Shown piece by piece: positions 59,743 to 64,000 of a stretch of DNA of 64,000 bases. The stretch comes from Allacma fusca (taxonomy: Eukaryota; Arthropoda; Collembola; Symphypleona; Sminthuridae): assembly GCA_947179485.1 (NCBI GenBank), contig OX359246.1, forward strand, positions 75,419,508-75,483,507, in the 5' to 3' direction. The notes beneath the pieces were generated by a model. It did no database searches and was not told the DNA's origin. It was given only the letters and a program-made list of their open reading frames with translations. The translations under genes and the position numbers were made by a program. Position 1 is the stretch's first letter. Each line of letters opens with the position of its first letter.

Positions 59743-61490
59743 CTAGGTGACAAGATGCCGCATTGCCGTGTCGAGGGACTTGAGGCTGACGTTTGAATAC
59801 ATTGGCAGTTGAGGGAATCCCTTTCGGCAAATGATCCTCAATTCGTACATGCGGTCTTCCAGAGTGAGGCTGCAGTCGGCACCACAGAAGTGAACCTGGT
59901 ATCTCTCAAAGTTAGTGCAGTGATGGTCGTCGACAAGGTTGAGGTATACTCGGACTTGGTCGTCGTCGCACACGATACACAGGCAGGATACGCTGGTGCG
60001 TCCTTGACCCATACCAGCATATGGATGTTAATGGTCTCTTGCTTGCCAGTGAACTTGGTTTGCACGTACGTATGTAAAAATGTACCAAAGGGGCCAAGTG
60101 TACCCCTCATGTTGGCAGGAAGATGATCCAAGCCCAGGTGGAAGAGGCGGTAATATTTCAAAAAGTTGAGAATGTTATACACATGTACCTTTGTATACAT
60201 GAAAACACGGACAAAATCCCACTTTTCCCACAGAAGGGACCTGTGCATCAGCAAACTTGCAATCCCAGTTGAATTCTCAGGTTGGAGTTTGCCACAAATT
60301 TGCAATACTTTTTGTGATGGAAGTTAAATCGGCGGATACGAAATCTGCAAACAAAAAAACGAAACAAACATGTTATTAAAAACGCGTTAAAAGTACATGT
60401 CACAATAAAAAGGTACATACCACATGGAAAAGGAACATATAAAAATAAAAATGTGCTTGCTAGACCTGAAATTTGCTGAACCGAAGCAATTTGGTGTCGG
60501 TATCTGACATTTCACGTGGAAGCCGCAGTACGCGGGTGGGAGAAAAAACTAAGACTTTTGTTCTTGAGATTCTCCTGAAATTGTCTTTGGGGAAACGAAG
60601 AAATCTTCAAATATAGATTTTTCATCATAGTGGGTTCCATCAAACAGGGTAAAGAAGAGCTGAAGAGATGCCATACGGTGAGCCAGGACTACAAAGTCTT
60701 TGACCGGGTTGTTGAGATCCTGTGTTAACACTGGTTCGGAAAATGTTGGCGGAATATCCTGGCTCCCGCAGAGTGGGACGTAATTGAGATCCTGTTTAGT
60801 ATGAAGTCCATACAGAGTGAGTTGAGGAAGATGAACTTGGGATGGGTACGAAGGAATCCTGCACGCCAGGTTGTTTCTCAGATTTTCCTGTCGTTTTCCT
60901 CCGGGGATAGATTTGTCCACGTTTATCAAACTCCTCCTCCTCCTCGTCGTCGTCGTCCTCTTCATCAGCATCTTCAACTTGTTGAGAGTCTGGTCCAGGT
61001 GCTAATTCTGGATGTGAGAACATAGCTGGACTCTCATCTTGGTCATTATCTTGAAGGACATCCTGAGCGAGCATATTGTGGACGGGATATGTCAAATTTC
61101 TTTGCCCATTGAAATCCCTGTTCTCCCGGGCTTGGCGGTGGCAGGTCTGGAATATTTGTTTACTGTAAAAGCGGCTAATATTCCGCAGGTGCTCACTGAC
61201 GGATTGATCTGGGAGTAATCTCTAGGGGATCTCTGGATGAAAAATTGATCATGTTAAGGGGGCCGCTGAGGCAGCCACAGCGGCAGCAATTTTCGGTGAA
61301 GCCCAACTCCGTGGCCTGGTTTAATTGCTGGAATACAGCTAGGTTGTGGTCTAGCCGGGCGCTCCGTCTGCCTAGATTTTCTGGGATATCCCGGCCTCAT
61401 TGTAGGAATCCTCATCGGGCAGAAATATGTAGTAGCCATGTGCATGTCCGAAATACATGTGCCATGCGTAAGGCATTAATTTCGTGCGCT
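59743..61490 (-). pseudogene. Decayed Helitron-like Rep/helicase N-terminal region
   Basis: Minus-strand fragments in several frames follow the order of a Helitron protein. First comes a Cys-containing piece near 61250-61390 (ENCCRCG), then SEHLRNISRFYSKQIFQ near 61150-61200, resembling the conserved SKHFLENIRxYN block. An acidic stretch follows at about 60900-61000. Near 60330 is DFVSADL, and near 60010-60110 LGPFGTF and INIHMLVWVKDAPAY, resembling the segment around the HUH motif. Last is QVHFCGADC with CRKGFPQLPM near 59800-59900, resembling the QTHxxxxTC...CRFGFPxPPM motif. In the HUH region the first His is replaced (NIH), and frameshifts and stops break the frame. No helicase part was seen. 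Assignment by motif memory; a search is needed. Confidence 0.5.
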
Positions 61491-62902
61491 CCTTCTCACT
61501 GTAGTTAAAATTCTGTATACTTTAGGTGGGATTAGGCAAAAATTTGCAATATTTCCTTTGCTATTAAATGGGACGGGATTCGTCGAAACTCCAAATTTCA
61601 ACCGGGGGTGACACAACCTTATGGATAGTTTCAAACGTTTCGCAAGGTTTCAAACCGCCAGGATCTCACTTTTGGAAGGTTTAACTGAATCTTAACTAGA
61701 TACAGCTGGTCGAACCCGTCAGAAGTGGTGGCATTCTCGTGTACTGACTAGAAAGGCAGTGTTGCGTGATGCATTCACAGATTAACGAAAGTTTCATTAT
61801 TGCAAAAGTCTAAAAACAAATTGACGGATGACTTTCGGAGATGTTTGACTGGTTGTTGAATAAATTTCTTTTGGGATCTAAATTATGAAATCACAGTTTG
61901 CACAAGGTTGTGTGCATAAAATGTAAAATTGTTGCCTAAAATCTCGTGAAACTCCACTTCAAAAAACATTTGTTTCCTCGGGTGGTGCACACAATGACCT
62001 TATCCATGCATATCAGAACTAACTCGAGCTTTGGGTAGGGGTAATGAGTTAATGTGGTTCTGTATGTTCCTTCGCGATTCGCCGAGCTAAATAGGTTTTA
62101 TAAAAACTCGGTTAGATTTTATCTAGGCCTATTTCACCATCCGTCAGATTTCGACTATGGAAAAACTATCTTAGTTGGGTTGCCAGCCTTAGAAAAATCT
62201 TTTGGAAGGGCAACTGGTTTACCAAGTGTTTTTCCGGGATGCAAAAGAAGTCCGCAAGTGGTGAGTTGTCTTAGTGAGCTGGTAGGACCATCCTACAGGG
62301 TAGCTTCTCGTTCTCCTTTCTTTCCCAATGGTTTTGGTGAGCCAGCAGGTGTCTTACTCTGCATTCCAACATCCAAGGCCTTGACTTGCTTGGATACTTT
62401 TCCTTCTTCAACAGATTTGAGGAACTGGTCCAGTATCCTCTGTCTCAACCTGTTCCTTTCAACCGACTTAGCGTGTGATCGAGTTTAAGGTTGCCACTTT
62501 GCTGTCGCCACTGAGTCCGATTCATGTCATGTGAAGGGGATGAAGATCCACTGTAACTACATGAAGCAGTAGCTTGTGCAGCAGACCCTGGGATTAAAGT
62601 TGGAAATTTGGATGGCAATCCACAGGATATTCTCGATTTTTATTGTGCTTGGGGCGGCTGTGGACCTGGTGGTGAGGATGGTGGCGAAGTTATACGTTTT
62701 TAAAACTGCCCTGTAAAACAAAGCATACGGCTAATTACATTACATGTAATCATATAAATTTATGCGTAGAGCAGCTGACATTTCATTAATTTAATTAATT
62801 TAATTTTATTAATTTTATTTCATTTAATTAACTCATATAATTTGGACAAACAAACATGACATGAGAATTTTGTCGACAGTGAGAACAGAGTGGAGATAAT
62901 AA
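61491..62902. other. Mostly non-coding stretch between Helitron remains and ZnF-KH gene
   Basis: One small open minus-strand segment at 62293-62484 is listed separately. A plus-strand open frame at 62054-62488 looks like its antisense shadow. Otherwise nothing was recognised. A TTAATTTAATTTTATT-type tract lies at about 62780-62830. Confidence 0.5.
62293..62484 (-). CDS. Short open segment, possibly exon or remnant of an unknown protein
   Basis: 63 codons lie between a TAA and a TAG without an ATG near its start. The composition is protein-like: a basic amphipathic stretch (RNRLRQRILDQFLKSVEEGK) then a Lys/Pro-rich end (AGSPKPLGKKGEREATL). It lies on the same strand as the ZnF-KH frame, about 420 bases downstream of it, so it might be a separate exon or part of the same decayed element. 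No domain was recognised. Confidence 0.25.
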   Translation of the reverse strand, partial: TRSHAKSVERNRLRQRILDQFLKSVEEGKVSKQVKALDVGMQSKTPAGSPKPLGKKGEREATL

Positions 62903-63709
62903 CTACAATTCGACAGGGCTGAGATATAAAATTCTCGGAAAGTCCTTAGGATAAGTTGTGGGAATAGATTCTGGCAAGAAAACATCCCTGAAACTCAACG
63001 CACCTGCTTCGTATAGAGTCATCCAGATACGCATTTGTGCAGCATAGAGGTCTGCAATAGAACCTTCTACGTACAAAACACGCTCTCTTCTGTTTAATGA
63101 GTACAAGTCGATCTGAAAATCTTCGCAAACTCCCTTCAGGAAATCTTTCGTCTCCCCTTGTAGTCCTATTAATAGGCCGATCATTTCGGATGGAACTAAA
63201 TAAGTCGTGCTGTAAATAATTTTATTATTGATAGTCTTAGGAGTACATCGGTAAGTGATGTCCGTTTGTTCTTTTATTATCGGGAAGTTGGTGGTCTTGT
63301 AGTGCTCATGTAGTTTCATGTGATGGGTCAATGCTGGTAATGTTGGTATTGGTATTTTACAATACTCGCAGATAGCGGTAGGACATCTGGCCATTCGACT
63401 CATCGGAGCTGGACCAACCTTCGGTACTACCGGCTTGACAAGTTCCTCAGGAACCAAATCTTCGGGATTTATGTCCCATTCTTGTTCTGTCTGGGCCTTT
63501 TCAAGTCTTTCGATCTCGACTGCAGATTCTTCTAACTTCAGAGTCTTGCGCTCTTTGGGTGTCACAATGAAATTTCTATATTCTGCACATGTAGAAATGA
63601 CCCAGTCCAGTTGGAACACGTCTTCTTCTTTTCTGTCGAAACCACCAGCAACTGCTTGTATTGCAATAAGAGCTTCATGTCTTGCTTCTGTTCTAGTTAC
63701 TTGTGACAT
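62903..63709 (-). CDS. C2H2 zinc finger plus KH-domain protein, 268 codons, unknown family
   Basis: An intact frame from the ATG at 63707-63709 to the stop at 62903, the longest in the window. Residues 114-134 form a classical finger, C114-x2-C117-x12-H130-x3-H134, with Leu at the usual place three before the first His. Residues about 169-232 resemble a type I KH fold: YLVPSEMIGLLIGLQGETKD with the GxxG loop GLQG at 182-185, then RRERVLYVEGSIADLYAAQ matching the last strand and helix. The N-terminal 100 residues are charged, with a Glu-rich part at 52-90, and the end is Pro-rich. Nucleic-acid, probably RNA, binding is inferred. Being intact while its surroundings are decayed repeats suggests selection or a young insertion. 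It may be a transposon-encoded accessory protein, a retrocopy, or the last exon of a host gene extending rightwards. Confidence 0.7.
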   Translation of the reverse strand: MSQVTRTEARHEALIAIQAVAGGFDRKEEDVFQLDWVISTCAEYRNFIVTPKERKTLKLEESAVEIERLEKAQTEQEWDINPEDLVPEELVKPVVPKVGPAPMSRMARCPTAICEYCKIPIPTLPALTHHMKLHEHYKTTNFPIIKEQTDITYRCTPKTINNKIIYSTTYLVPSEMIGLLIGLQGETKDFLKGVCEDFQIDLYSLNRRERVLYVEGSIADLYAAQMRIWMTLYEAGALSFRDVFLPESIPTTYPKDFPRILYLSPVEL

Positions 63710-64000
63710 ATCTACTAAGGGAATTTACATATTTCGAAGTCGAAATGTATAATTATAATAAAGGTTTTTAATTACTTTTTACCATTTCTTCTAGTCATTT
63801 CATCATCCTTAATATTACAGTAATTTTTATGACATCATGATTTTTATATTATTGTAAATTAAAATTACCGATTGTGTTATTAAATAACTACTGGATGTAA
63901 GCAAGGAAAAAATTAACTTCAAAGCCAGGAAAACGTCTCGATTTAAGTCTCGTGCTCTTCCTTTAGGATGAAATATACAAACAAATATTAATCACACATC
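63710..64000. other. AT-rich right edge
   Basis: AT-rich sequence upstream of the ZnF-KH start codon. No promoter element or further exon could be assigned. Confidence 0.5.

Noticed and set aside
59743..61490. Endogenous viral element
   Set aside because: The acidic and Cys-rich fragments first suggested viral protein remains, but motif order and the CRKGFPQLPM and VWVKDAPAY blocks fit a Helitron better.
62054..62488. 144-codon plus-strand open frame
   Set aside because: It contains no recognisable domain, and its right half is antisense to the more protein-like minus-strand segment at 62293-62484.

Overview
This window is a piece of an AT-rich animal nuclear genome. It has spliced genes with GT-AG introns, long gene-poor stretches, many microsatellites (TACATATGTA-type tracts, GT, GA, TTA) and many short non-autonomous transposons. 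The best-preserved gene is an arthropod-type tyrosine decarboxylase with the C-terminal tail known from insect Tdc. An arthropod is therefore very likely; a crustacean such as a copepod is plausible but unproven.

Left half (1-33.6 kb): two convergent protein genes. On the plus strand, five exons between 7938 and 12370 encode the last 194 residues of a four-pass claudin-superfamily protein of the TMEM47/VAB-9 type; the start-codon exon was not found and may lie to the left of the window. On the minus strand, 14 coding exons from 33553 down to 18939 rebuild a complete 646-residue tyrosine decarboxylase (Tdc), the enzyme that makes tyramine for octopamine and tyramine signalling. All splice phases agree. 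Exon 11 can also be read through its donor into a second, strongly coding-like C-terminus ending at 25222. This predicts two protein forms with the same catalytic core and unrelated tails.

Middle (33.6-59.7 kb): no convincing gene apart from one candidate exon at 35186-35317. From about 39.6 to 47.9 kb there is an old, mosaic, satellite-like array. Into this array and the sequence after it are inserted at least seven short elements whose ends and target-site duplications can be read directly: 41515-42622 (near-perfect 251-bp inverted repeats, TAA duplication), 47969-49952 (TGA), 50876-51754 (8-bp duplication), 53312-54233, 54610-55536 (8-bp), 55655-56493 (4-bp) and 56953-57673 (8-bp). An eighth lies left of Tdc at 17484-18038 (TA). 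Most are filled with short tandem repeats, and four sit in one local host repeat.

Right end (59.7-64 kb): minus-strand remains that resemble the N-terminal part of a Helitron Rep/helicase protein, broken by frameshifts and stops. Upstream of them is an intact 268-codon reading frame combining one C2H2 zinc finger and one KH-like RNA-binding domain. I could not assign that protein to a known family; it is the least explained coding object in the window.

No tRNA, rRNA, CRISPR array or bacterial-type operon was seen.
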